From Colwellia_A sp041890515 (GTDB lineage: Bacteria > Pseudomonadota > Gammaproteobacteria > Enterobacterales > Alteromonadaceae), in NCBI GenBank assembly GCA_041890515.1, contig JASDWX010000035.1, forward strand, positions 19,637-83,636: a stretch of 64,000 nucleotides of DNA. The letters are read 5' to 3'. A program made the translations under genes and the position numbers. This document shows positions 45,393 through 53,823 of the stretch, piece after piece (the stretch's first letter is position 1; each line of letters begins with the position of its first letter). The notes under the pieces were generated by a model. That model was not told the DNA's origin. It searched no databases and was given only the letters and a program-made list of their open reading frames with translations.

Positions 45393-46787
45393 TCAACCAA
45401 TAAATTTGTTCACTAGCTTATCTATATTATTTTGCGTTGATCCCAATTCATCCAAGAGATTTAGTCTTTGCGACTTGAGTTCTTCAATACCAGCATCTTC
45501 GAGCCAATATAAGTCTTTATAAGCCACTGGATGTAGAGAAGAGTTATTATTTATAATAATATTTAAAGGTACATGAAAACTCCGACCTTTTACTTCTTCC
45601 TTTGTATCAATTAGGTTTTTTAACTCATCTAAACGAGCTAATACGTGTTTTTTATCAGATACAGTATAGAAATCTACCGCATCTATAAACCGTACAGTTT
45701 GGCTATTTCGTTTCAATATTATTAGAACAAGTTCATACGTTTGCTGACTGAAAAGCTTCTGTGGCAATGTGACCACAGCACTTACACATCCACTTTTCAC
45801 TAGTCGAGATCGACTTTCAGCATCACTCTGCCTGCTTAAAGCATTCTGAACTAGAAAAATATAGCCTGTGCCCTTTTTAGATAAAGCAGAAGTCAAAACA
45901 TTAGCTACATCAAATTCTGGATATCGAGGTAACTTATTTTCATCTTTATTAAGTTCAGGTTCTTTATTTTTATCTTTATTATTTCCAGTGTTTAGTGCCG
46001 CATCTTTATCTTTAATTTCACCTTTATTAATAACTTTTGGTAGTTTTGTCAGTTTCACTGCGAGGTCGGTCGCATTGGAATGCAAATTATAACCTGGTTG
46101 CAGGCAATGAGAATTTAAGACATTAACATCAGCACTATGAAGTAGTGCTAAAAATCTCAATATATGCAATGGGGACTGTTCAACCGATTCAACATCGACT
46201 GCTTGGCTTGGCTCTGAATCTAAAATCGAAATACTTGCTTCTGCATCAACGTCAAAAGGGAGATACATACGTTTTTTAGTAATGCCACTTTTCATGACGT
46301 TTAGAAGTTGGAAGTAAACAGGGCTTAAGCGAAGTGGTTCAACTTCAATGTCATGGATGTTTTCAACATTAATCTGTTGTAGGGGCAGTAAGGCTTCTCG
46401 ATATCGCCCAATAGCTTCTACTTTAGTTAGTTTTTTTTGTTGATTCGCTAGGCCGCTAAGCTCGATTACCAGTCTATTTATATCTTCCACTAAATCAATT
46501 GAGTTGATACCACGTATCTGCTCTTCGATTAGTTCAATACATTGAGACACAGCACTATTAGTCGAGTTATTGTTTTTAACAGATAACAGAATATGATTAA
46601 AATTCTCTATCGTTTGAAAAGGCTCACATAGTTCAAATTTCACCGTTGGCTCTGTTGAGTCATATAAATAGCAAAACACAAAAAATAGAAAGAAATCCCT
46701 TTGTGAATTAGCATTACTGTTATCAATTAAAGAAGGTAAATAGCAATGTTTGTAACTCTCGATAATGGAGCTTTTAAAATCATTCAC
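45393..46787 (-). CDS. HsdM-like protein lacking the methyltransferase catalytic motifs
   Basis: Residues about 306-372 (GTGYIFLVQNALSRQ; SGCVSAVVTLPQKLFSQQTYELVLIIL; RFIDA) match the C-terminal half of type I N6-adenine methyltransferases. The SAM-binding DPxxGxG position reads PFDVDAEA (about 177-184) and the NPPF position reads TKLP (about 247-250). A Lys/Asn/Asp-rich linker lies at 255-285. It is therefore probably a dead, structural relative of HsdM. An HsdS-like gene precedes it with an eight-base overlap, and there is no hsdR nearby. Confidence 0.7.
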   Translation of the reverse strand: MNDFKSSIIESYKHCYLPSLIDNSNANSQRDFFLFFVFCYLYDSTEPTVKFELCEPFQTIENFNHILLSVKNNNSTNSAVSQCIELIEEQIRGINSIDLVEDINRLVIELSGLANQQKKLTKVEAIGRYREALLPLQQINVENIHDIEVEPLRLSPVYFQLLNVMKSGITKKRMYLPFDVDAEASISILDSEPSQAVDVESVEQSPLHILRFLALLHSADVNVLNSHCLQPGYNLHSNATDLAVKLTKLPKVINKGEIKDKDAALNTGNNKDKNKEPELNKDENKLPRYPEFDVANVLTSALSKKGTGYIFLVQNALSRQSDAESRSRLVKSGCVSAVVTLPQKLFSQQTYELVLIILKRNSQTVRFIDAVDFYTVSDKKHVLARLDELKNLIDTKEEVKGRSFHVPLNIIINNNSSLHPVAYKDLYWLEDAGIEELKSQRLNLLDELGSTQNNIDKLVNKFIG

Positions 46788-47370
46788 TACATTGCCCCTC
46801 AGTTTTTAATTCAATCAACTTCTGTAACTGCCTTTCCCGATTATAAATCAGTTGTTCCAATATCACTTTTTCTTTACTGATCTCATTAGCCAATATCATT
46901 AATTCCGCTTGCTCTTCTTTAGTTAAAATCGGAATTTTAAGCTTTTCTAGTGCTGCTTTTCCCAAACTAGCTTGCTTCCCCCCTCCTGACAGAGAGCTTA
47001 AAAATAACTGTGTTGAAGGTAAGTTAATGAAAAAAACTAAGAACTCAGATGGCAGTTTTTCTTCATCTGAAGTGCTGATAATTAGAAAGTTTTGACCAAC
47101 CAATGTTGCTTCAGGAGCGTTGTTAACCATATATGCGTTATGGTCATCTCCTTTTTTCAAAATCAAGATATCTCCATCTTTCACATAGAAGTTAGAGTTA
47201 TCAGTTGGTGAATTAATTTTCTCTAAATTTAAAACATCTATCTTTTTACCTAAACCGTCTTTAATTATATTTTTAATTTGGATCAAATAATGATTACCAT
47301 TTGGATCAAATTGAATGGTCTCTCGAAACGTATACCCAGAACGGATAATGATGCTTTTTTCATTAGTCAT
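46780..47370 (-). CDS. HsdS-like half specificity subunit
   Basis: The 196 aa protein has one target-recognition-like domain (YVKDGDILILKKGDDHNAYM; EFLVFFINLPSTQLFL; GKAALEKLKIPIL) followed by one coiled coil (about 155-190, LEQLIYNRERQLQKLIEL). Full HsdS has two such units, so this is a half-size form that might dimerise. With the degenerate HsdM it could make a DNA-binding but non-modifying complex. The start is 34 bases right of which a palindromic site begins. Confidence 0.75.
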   Translation of the reverse strand: MTNEKSIIIRSGYTFRETIQFDPNGNHYLIQIKNIIKDGLGKKIDVLNLEKINSPTDNSNFYVKDGDILILKKGDDHNAYMVNNAPEATLVGQNFLIISTSDEEKLPSEFLVFFINLPSTQLFLSSLSGGGKQASLGKAALEKLKIPILTKEEQAELMILANEISKEKVILEQLIYNRERQLQKLIELKTEGQCSE

Positions 47371-47403
47371 TTTAATTTTCTAAACATGATTTATAACCTA
47401 ACA

Positions 47404-47435
47404 ATATCACAGTTTAAATTTATATTGTGATATTA
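47404..47435. promoter_or_regulatory. Operator copy 1 in the HsdS-like/Tn7-like divergent region
   Basis: The outer arms AATATCACA (47404-47412) and TGTGATATT (47427-47435) form a 9 bp inverted repeat. The core 47409-47430 is nearly identical to a second site 73 bp away, differing at two of 22 positions. Confidence 0.6.
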
Positions 47436-47481
47436 ACTTGCATTTATTCATAAAAGGGAACACACTATAACAACTTCACAA

Positions 47482-47503
47482 CACAGTATAAATATATATT
47501 GTG
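47482..47503. promoter_or_regulatory. Operator copy 2 in the HsdS-like/Tn7-like divergent region
   Basis: Begins CACAGTATAAAT and ends TATATTGTG, with flanking AACACA/TGTGTT symmetry. Its start is 73 bp from that of copy 1, about seven helical turns, so one protein could bind both on the same face and bridge them. Confidence 0.6.
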
Positions 47504-47558
47504 TTTCAAGTCTAATTAGTAGGCTTGTTAGCTAACTGAATATAAGGAGGATAGCTGT

Positions 47559-47876
47559 GTGCAAGTTAATAAAAATAAATGTAATAATAAATCAATTAGA
47601 AATTGTTCTTTTCGAATAAATAAACCACTGTTAGCCGTTAACGAGCTAATTGTGCTCTATACATTTGATCTCCCTATAGTTAAACAGGTTGTCATCCAAC
47701 CTTATTGTACTAAGCCCCAGTACCTAATCACTTCCTTGTGCAACAATTGCTGTAGAGATTGTTCCAAATTATCACATGCCATACTGATTCATCCACTTGA
47801 ATCAAGAAGTCAACGCTTTCGGCATGATGTCCCCCTATTTGAACAAGACTCCGAGCCACCGAAAATCATCTTGTAA
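47559..47876 (+). CDS. Hypothetical Cys-containing 105 aa protein upstream of tnsA
   Basis: GTG start at 47559 preceded by AAGGAGG with eight base spacing, the best ribosome site in this area. A cysteine cluster, LCNNCCRDCSKL, lies at about residues 60-71 and could bind metal. Not recognised. It is divergent from the HsdS-like gene and 168 bp ahead of tnsA; it could be the regulator that uses the twin operators, which is inference. Confidence 0.5.
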   Translation: MQVNKNKCNNKSIRNCSFRINKPLLAVNELIVLYTFDLPIVKQVVIQPYCTKPQYLITSLCNNCCRDCSKLSHAILIHPLESRSQRFRHDVPLFEQDSEPPKIIL

Positions 47877-48044
47877 TACCTAAAAATTGATTCGCTAATG
47901 TCCCTTTTTCTATGGCTTTCACCATACATCTTTTGACTCACGTCTCAATAATCTCTTAATCGTTTTGACACGCTAAATGTGGATACACATTCCGCACAGG
48001 CTTTTGCGGCCTAAATTAACCAAATAACAATAATAGGAAATATT

Positions 48045-48734
48045 ATGAACACTGCATTTAATACCTTTGTAAGCGAGATCAACTCATCGAAAGTTATCAA
48101 TATTGAACCGTTTGAGCTTAAACGAAAACTTGATAAAACCAGCAGAGTAAAACCATCAATTCTACATTACTCCCATCTGAACTTATTGATGGCGTATGCG
48201 GAAAGTCATACAGAAGCAAAATTCATACTCACCTTGGAATTTGACAAAAGCATTAAATATTTTTTAACCCAGCCAGCAACATTCACGATCGAAGTTGATG
48301 GAAAAATGGTTCCTCATACCCCTGATGTTGTTGTTATTTACCATGATGGAACTGTCGAATTCATACAAATAAAACCTGAAAAAAAAGCTAAGGATAAAGA
48401 ATACTTAAGACGCTTTAATCAAATTGTAAGATTCTTCAAAAAAGAACTTGGTGTGGATTACACGTTAAGAACCGAAGCATCTTTTGGCGAAGGCAAGTAC
48501 ATCGAAAATCTTCAACAGTTGTATTTATACCTAGACATAAAACTCACTTCCCACATAACCAACAAAATAATAACTGAATTGCCATCAAACCTGACCATCT
48601 CAGCACTAGAGCAGCTATGTATTAAGCACAACAAAACAGATATTTACGCTTGGGCGTTAATTGCCCAAGATTATTTCAGCTATGACTGCAAAAAAATATT
48701 AACCAAGCAAAGCAACATCACCCCAAACCATTAG
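48045..48734 (+). CDS. tnsA: TnsA-like transposon endonuclease
   Basis: TnsA makes the 5' strand cuts in Tn7-like cut-and-paste transposition. The 229 aa protein shows the catalytic set in a restriction-endonuclease fold: E57 (SHTEAKF), D94 (VPHTPDVVV) and Q108-x-K110 (EFIQIKP). AGGAAA precedes the ATG. A small hairpin (CCGCA/TGCGG) sits near 47992-48009 in its leader. Genes tnsB, tnsC and tniQ follow on the same strand. Confidence 0.92.
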   Translation: MNTAFNTFVSEINSSKVINIEPFELKRKLDKTSRVKPSILHYSHLNLLMAYAESHTEAKFILTLEFDKSIKYFLTQPATFTIEVDGKMVPHTPDVVVIYHDGTVEFIQIKPEKKAKDKEYLRRFNQIVRFFKKELGVDYTLRTEASFGEGKYIENLQQLYLYLDIKLTSHITNKIITELPSNLTISALEQLCIKHNKTDIYAWALIAQDYFSYDCKKILTKQSNITPNH

Positions 48735-48819
48735 GAGAAAAAAATTCAAATACAAAACATAGCCCAATAAGTAGAGACAAATAACGTAAATCAAAAATCA
48801 ACTAAAAAGGATACAAAAA

Positions 48820-50814
48820 ATGTCTAATCAACAATTTATTTTACAAGCAGAAATGAAAATCAACTTACGTGGCGAAGTAGCAACAGTTAAAGCAATCGGT
48901 GAAAACTTTTGCGTAATTGAATATTCGAATGGAGAGATGGGATATCCACTACCAAGTGAGCTTATGTTGGCTTATCGAAGCGGGCTTCTCATCATTAAAA
49001 AGAAAGAAAATGCTCTTCTTATCAATAAGCAGTTAACCAACCAGGAAGATAAAGAAAAAGCAATTCGCGTTGAACATTACCTTGTTGAATTGCACCAACA
49101 TGCAAATCCACACTCACTAAAAACGCGAAAAAAAGCAAAGGACATAGTCAAAAAACGACACGGTTATACGGGTAAAGATGTCCCTAGTGAATCTACTCTT
49201 CGTCGTTGGTATGTTTCGTGGATACAGAACGAAATGGAAATATATTCTGTTATAAAACGCGCTAAAAAAACACGTGCATCTCGTCATTCTGAAGCTGTAG
49301 TTGAATTAGCTGAATCAATTATTGATGAGTATTACTTAATCCCTCAAGGGCTTAATAAACGTCAAACTTATTTCAAGTTCAAAGAACATTATGACGAATT
49401 AATAGCTGCAAATGAGATCGAAGGGAGATCTATTAGTGAATCTAGATTTTACGAGTTACTTAATGAACTAAATCAACTCGATGTTGTTTACGCTCGTTAT
49501 GGAAAAGATGAAGCTAGAAAATTCGCTAGATGTAGTGAAGGGATGTATGTGCTTGATTTTCCATTACAAAGAGTGGAGATCGATGCTGTGCACCTAAAGA
49601 TTGGTCTACTCGATGATGAAACTGGGGAGTTTTTAGGGACTGCTATCGTCTATTTAGCCATTGATACATTTACACGTTGTATTGTTGGTTACAGCGTATC
49701 GGTAGGTAATAAACCCAGTGAAATATCTGATGCTGTTATCGAGCTTATAAAACATTGTGTGACTCCTAAAATCAAATCAATCTTTGCACAGAACAATTGG
49801 CCCCTGACTGGCATACCATTCGCCTTTGTTGGTGATGCTGGGAAAGCATTCAAATGCCGCGTAGTTACAAATTTAATGGCTCAACTCAAATGTACTCACA
49901 TAACCACGGAAACTAAGTCTCCTTGGCGCAAGGGTATGATAGAAGCCTATAATCGCGGATTCCGTAGTATGTACGCATCTAACCTCCCAGGATACACGCG
50001 TAACAACGATGAAGATAAGACAGATAAGACTATAGAGGAGATTGCCACGCTTACCCTTGGTGAATTTATTAGCACGTTAGAAATCTACATTTTGGACCAC
50101 TATCATCAAAATCCACACAAAGGATTGTTCTTAGATACGCCTGCAAATGTATGTGAAGAAGCACTTAAGGAATGCAGCCCTAGAATAGTAGCTGATTTGA
50201 AAAAGTTAGAAGTGTTCTCAGGTGTTGAACTTGAAGGTGTAATCCAAGGGGGGCAAGGAGTTCAGCGTAACACCTTGTACTACAGTTCACGCCAGCTAAA
50301 TGATCTTCGCCTTGAATTAACCTTACATGGTGACAAAAAGAATCCAAAAGTGCCTTTTTTATACGACAAAAACGATGTTTCCAAAATATCAGTCATTGAT
50401 GAAACCACAGGGGTATTGTTTGAAGTCCCTTGTTGCGACCCTCGTGTTTTCCCAGGAATGAGCTTAGCTGAATTTAACCGCCAATACCGATCTGGCTCTA
50501 GAACAAATACCACAAACGTATTCACCAAATCTAACTGGGTCGTATCTGAAGCAATTAAGCGCAAACAGGAAGAAATCATGCTTAAGAAAAAGGAAAAAGC
50601 GGCATTGGCTAAGAAAATGCGTGAAGAAAAGAAAGAACAAAAGAACAAACAAGCTAAAAACAAAGCTTCTCAACCAAGTGACATAACCGAGAGAGCGACC
50701 GAACACGTCCAGCAAGAAGCCAATCGACATGCTAGAAATCATACCGATAAAACGGTGCAGAAAAATGATGGTCGTCCTACAAATCGCCCAATAACTCGCC
50801 CAGTAACTAAATAA
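48820..50814 (+). CDS. tnsB: TnsB-like DDE transposase
   Basis: TnsB binds transposon ends and makes the 3' cuts and strand transfer. The DDE residues are D255 (VEIDAVHLK), D339 (FVGDAGKAF) and E375 (KGMIEAYNRG) in a retroviral-integrase fold, with N-terminal helix-turn-helix DNA-binding domains before it (TLRRWYVSWIQ). The C-terminal 90 residues are very Lys/Arg-rich and disordered, the region used in Tn7 to contact TnsC. At 664 aa it is typical. Confidence 0.94.
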   Translation: MSNQQFILQAEMKINLRGEVATVKAIGENFCVIEYSNGEMGYPLPSELMLAYRSGLLIIKKKENALLINKQLTNQEDKEKAIRVEHYLVELHQHANPHSLKTRKKAKDIVKKRHGYTGKDVPSESTLRRWYVSWIQNEMEIYSVIKRAKKTRASRHSEAVVELAESIIDEYYLIPQGLNKRQTYFKFKEHYDELIAANEIEGRSISESRFYELLNELNQLDVVYARYGKDEARKFARCSEGMYVLDFPLQRVEIDAVHLKIGLLDDETGEFLGTAIVYLAIDTFTRCIVGYSVSVGNKPSEISDAVIELIKHCVTPKIKSIFAQNNWPLTGIPFAFVGDAGKAFKCRVVTNLMAQLKCTHITTETKSPWRKGMIEAYNRGFRSMYASNLPGYTRNNDEDKTDKTIEEIATLTLGEFISTLEIYILDHYHQNPHKGLFLDTPANVCEEALKECSPRIVADLKKLEVFSGVELEGVIQGGQGVQRNTLYYSSRQLNDLRLELTLHGDKKNPKVPFLYDKNDVSKISVIDETTGVLFEVPCCDPRVFPGMSLAEFNRQYRSGSRTNTTNVFTKSNWVVSEAIKRKQEEIMLKKKEKAALAKKMREEKKEQKNKQAKNKASQPSDITERATEHVQQEANRHARNHTDKTVQKNDGRPTNRPITRPVTK

Positions 50815-50831
50815 CTATAGGAAATTAAATT

Positions 50832-51803
50832 ATGAATAACACTCAACCAAACGAAATCGCAACATTCGAGAAACGCATTTGCTGGCATGATGATTTTCAA
50901 GATACTCAAGACGCCATTAAAAAGCTATTAAGCTACACAGGGAGAAAGCCGAAGGCTAGACTACTAAAAGGCAAACCAGGCACCGGAAAAACGTTGTCAG
51001 CACTTACAGCTATGGACACTTTACATCAAGAGAGTAGTACTGACGCATTAACGATGAAACCAACTGTCTACATCAATGTGTCATTGTTTAACTCTCCAGG
51101 TCAATTGCTATCAGCAATCCTTGAGCAATTAGGAGACATTAACCCTTATAAAGGGGTAATGCCGCAAAAAGTAAAAACAATTATCCGCTTATTTAAAGAA
51201 CAAGGCGTGAAATTAGTCATTATTGACGAATTTCAAGATATTTTACCAAAGAGTCGAATTCAACCGACATCCAAAATCTATCGTTTTTTGAAAGGTTTTT
51301 TAGATGAATGCGGTGTGCCATTTCTATTACTAGGTACTGAACATTCTGAACGTTTTCTTGAAGTAGACGAGCAAATTAGAACGCGTTTTTTGCCCACTCA
51401 AGAGTTGTTTGCTTTCAGTTGCTTGTCAGATGCAGAAAAACTTCGATTTGCTTTAATTATTGAAAGCGTACTTTTAAAGTTTCCTAGAAAGACAGAAGGG
51501 TTAGATTTTACAGAAAGTTACTTTGATGATAATGGAAAAGAAGTCATTACATTGAAGTCTAATCACAACATGTTATATCGCTTAAATCTTGCTACTAAAG
51601 GCTTGATGAGAGTAATTGTAAATCTGTTCACTGAATGTATTGAGCTTACAAATTCCGAAGACATTGTTGATAACGATATATTACAGGTAGCTTACGACAA
51701 TGTAGTCAATGGAAGTCACACAATAAATCCTTTTGATATGTCAAATACACTAAGCAGAGTCAAAGTTAGATTAGCCAAGGAGGGCCTTTATAATGCTAAA
51801 TAA
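50832..51803 (+). CDS. tnsC: TnsC-like AAA+ regulator (TniB family)
   Basis: TnsC is the ATP-dependent switch that joins target choice to the transposase. Walker A GKPGTGKT is at 47-54 and Walker B VIIDEFQD at 129-136 in an AAA+ core. At 323 aa it is the short TniB-type form rather than the longer Tn7 TnsC. It overlaps tniQ by 11 bases. Confidence 0.93.
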   Translation: MNNTQPNEIATFEKRICWHDDFQDTQDAIKKLLSYTGRKPKARLLKGKPGTGKTLSALTAMDTLHQESSTDALTMKPTVYINVSLFNSPGQLLSAILEQLGDINPYKGVMPQKVKTIIRLFKEQGVKLVIIDEFQDILPKSRIQPTSKIYRFLKGFLDECGVPFLLLGTEHSERFLEVDEQIRTRFLPTQELFAFSCLSDAEKLRFALIIESVLLKFPRKTEGLDFTESYFDDNGKEVITLKSNHNMLYRLNLATKGLMRVIVNLFTECIELTNSEDIVDNDILQVAYDNVVNGSHTINPFDMSNTLSRVKVRLAKEGLYNAK

Positions 51804-53520
51804 TACAGTTGAGAAATTAGAGTTTGCAGTACGCCCTCGCCCAAATCATGCCGAATCTGCGCAAGGCTTTCTTTTAAGATTAGCTGTATCAAATGGTCGA
51901 TATGAGCTATCTAAATTGGCTGAGGCAATTGATTATAAATATAAACCTTCTAGCTTCGTCCTAGGTGGTGCTGATGTTGAGTCATTTCTACTGGCGCTAT
52001 CAGGAGCATTACGCTTATCAGGTCATGATTTAGTTTCTAGCTTCTCAATGTCTATAGACATTGAAGATAATAGGAGAGCAGTTAATGAAATCAGATTACC
52101 AACGCCTAAAGTTTGCCCTAGTTGCATGATTCATGATGATAGCCGTTATATCAAAGAACCTTGGGAATATGCTCACCACACTCATTGTGAAGAACATAAC
52201 GTTGTATTAGTAGACCGATGCCCACGTTGTACAGAGCCTTTATCTTGGAACGGTGATATATTTCAGGGTTGCTCATGTTGTGGTTACAGGTGGGAAAGCT
52301 ATCAAACTGTTACACAGTCATTGCCGATATATCAAACAATATGCAATGAATTAACAGATTTAGAACTGAAGGAATACTTAGCTGCCCTCTATCAAAACTT
52401 AATTTTTGTATCACGGCCTTTCGACTTAAGTTTTGATAAATTTAAACAACTACCAAAAGATCTAATCAATATCCCTTACTTGTTTGAACTTGCCTTTCAG
52501 CTAACGATAAGTGATGAAGCTAAAGCTAATTGGGAGGAAATGAGATTAAGCCATTTCAAAGCTGACACCAATTTGAACAGTTTAGATGATCATTCATTAC
52601 AAGTCTTAGCACAGCTTCCTAGTTCAAATGTTTCAACAGGATTTCTAAAAGATAAAGCACAGTCTAAACCTGAACAGTGCATGCTTCCTATAAGACAACG
52701 AGTGATGGTTTCTAGCTTAAGAATTCGAAATAGTGATTCAGTACGAGATTATCAATATCAGATCAGCCTCGGTAGAGCGGCAAAGTTACTAGGTGTAGAT
52801 AAAAAAACTATTAATGCCTTGGTAGAGCTTGATTTAGTCTCGGCATATTCAGGATCAGTAGCATCAAGGGCAAGAATTGTTTCAGGAAGTAGTGTTGCTA
52901 AACTTATATCAATGATAATTGAGCATTCTCTTAATATCGATAATCAGGAAGATAAGCTGATTTCTCTTAAAGAGTTAATGAAAGGACTGCCCTATTTTAA
53001 TTGTGACTTGTCTAGTTTAGTGATGCTTATTGTCACTAATAAATGTCAAACTTACCTTGATAAAAAGAATACTTTCTCTATTCCTTATTTATTTGTTAAC
53101 CGTGAAGAAATAGCTTTTCATTTAGAGCAATATTTTGTTGAAAGTATTAGATACGATCTGTCTAGAAATAAACTTCAACAGTTATGTATCCTAAAACCTC
53201 ATCAATTTATTGAGTTAAAGAATACTTTTAATTTACAAGAAACAGGACCTGTAGCTTCTTTAGCAAAGTTAAATCCGGTTCAAATATCTTCATTTTTTGA
53301 GCAACATATATTGATAAATCGCTGGGCAAAAATTGCAGGAGTTAAATTGAGATCAGTTATTCAATTTTTGAAATGCGAACCTGATATTACATCAAACTCA
53401 ATTTTGGAGCATCAAGACATTTATATCTATGAAAAGTCTGATGAGTTATTCGATTCGCTAACAAGATACTTAATTTATCATAAAGGCGAGGTTCACTTTC
53501 TCGCCAACATCTGCATTTAA
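51793..53520 (+). CDS. tniQ: TniQ/TnsD-like target selector
   Basis: TniQ-family proteins bind a chromosomal site and recruit TnsC. The 575 aa protein has the N-terminal TniQ start (RPRPNHAESAQGFLLRLAVSNGRY) and zinc ligands: CPSC (108-111), H/C residues around 129-132, CPRC (143-146) and CSCC (160-163). The C-terminal part is helical with a helix-turn-helix (RAAKLLGVDKKTINALVELD), as in site-specific TnsD. Its native target site is not established here. It is the last gene before the tauE flank. Confidence 0.92.
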   Translation: MLNNTVEKLEFAVRPRPNHAESAQGFLLRLAVSNGRYELSKLAEAIDYKYKPSSFVLGGADVESFLLALSGALRLSGHDLVSSFSMSIDIEDNRRAVNEIRLPTPKVCPSCMIHDDSRYIKEPWEYAHHTHCEEHNVVLVDRCPRCTEPLSWNGDIFQGCSCCGYRWESYQTVTQSLPIYQTICNELTDLELKEYLAALYQNLIFVSRPFDLSFDKFKQLPKDLINIPYLFELAFQLTISDEAKANWEEMRLSHFKADTNLNSLDDHSLQVLAQLPSSNVSTGFLKDKAQSKPEQCMLPIRQRVMVSSLRIRNSDSVRDYQYQISLGRAAKLLGVDKKTINALVELDLVSAYSGSVASRARIVSGSSVAKLISMIIEHSLNIDNQEDKLISLKELMKGLPYFNCDLSSLVMLIVTNKCQTYLDKKNTFSIPYLFVNREEIAFHLEQYFVESIRYDLSRNKLQQLCILKPHQFIELKNTFNLQETGPVASLAKLNPVQISSFFEQHILINRWAKIAGVKLRSVIQFLKCEPDITSNSILEHQDIYIYEKSDELFDSLTRYLIYHKGEVHFLANICI

Positions 53521-53693
53521 TCCCATCTCAAACTCCCTTTCTTAAAATATCTTAAATCATTTACTCTCTATCTAAAAATCTGCTACTATTTTCACAGAAG
53601 AATATAAATAAAATATAGAACAAACAATCAATTGCATGCTCAGGACTATTCGGTTAATTTTAAAATAAACTGGAAATTTAAGGTATCAGAAAT

Positions 53694-53730
53694 CGCTTAG
53701 CTGGGCATTTAGAACCCGCTTAACTGGGCA
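53694..53730. repeat. Two CGCTTARCTGGGCA repeats, possible element-end remnant
   Basis: CGCTTAGCTGGGCA (53694-53707) and CGCTTAACTGGGCA (53717-53730) differ by one base and start 23 bp apart. Multi-repeat ends of this kind occur in IS21-type and Tn7-like elements. They lie in the gene-free 53521-53823 stretch between tniQ and tauE; I see no gene there and no partner copy elsewhere in the window. Confidence 0.5.
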
Positions 53731-53823
53731 CTTTTACCTATTCCTGTATTTTTAAAGGGCTTCAAGCCCACCACCAGTTTCATCCCCAACCGAGACCAGC
53801 AAATAGGAGCGGTTAGCGACCAC

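Larger units (their letters stand above)
48045..53520 (+). mobile_element. Tn7-like transposition module tnsA-tnsB-tnsC-tniQ
   Basis: Four adjacent same-strand genes encode the complete Tn7-like machinery, with no tnsE and no CRISPR effector genes. In Tn7 the end lies just upstream of tnsA and cargo follows the tns genes; here the only nearby cargo is upstream of tnsA, while tniQ abuts the backbone. I did not find matching terminal repeats, so coordinates are those of the genes only. Confidence 0.85.
19501..53823. mobile_element. Accessory (defence) island between mraZ and tauE
   Basis: All clear backbone genes stop at the mraZ promoter on the left and the tauE 3' end on the right, and both flanks are minus-strand. 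The interior holds dnd, restriction, DUF262, HsdM/S-like, unknown and Tn7-like genes. It may be one Tn7-like element or several nested insertions; boundaries are by gene content only. Confidence 0.6.

Noticed and set aside
47404..47503. The twin sites as TnsB-binding transposon ends
   Set aside because: They are palindromic rather than directional, no TGT terminus or third copy was found, and no match exists near tniQ. I keep them as operators.
19501..53823. A CRISPR array or CRISPR-guided Tn7
   Set aside because: No run of three or more spaced repeats and no cas genes were seen; the repeat pairs at 53.7 and 63.96 kb have only two copies.
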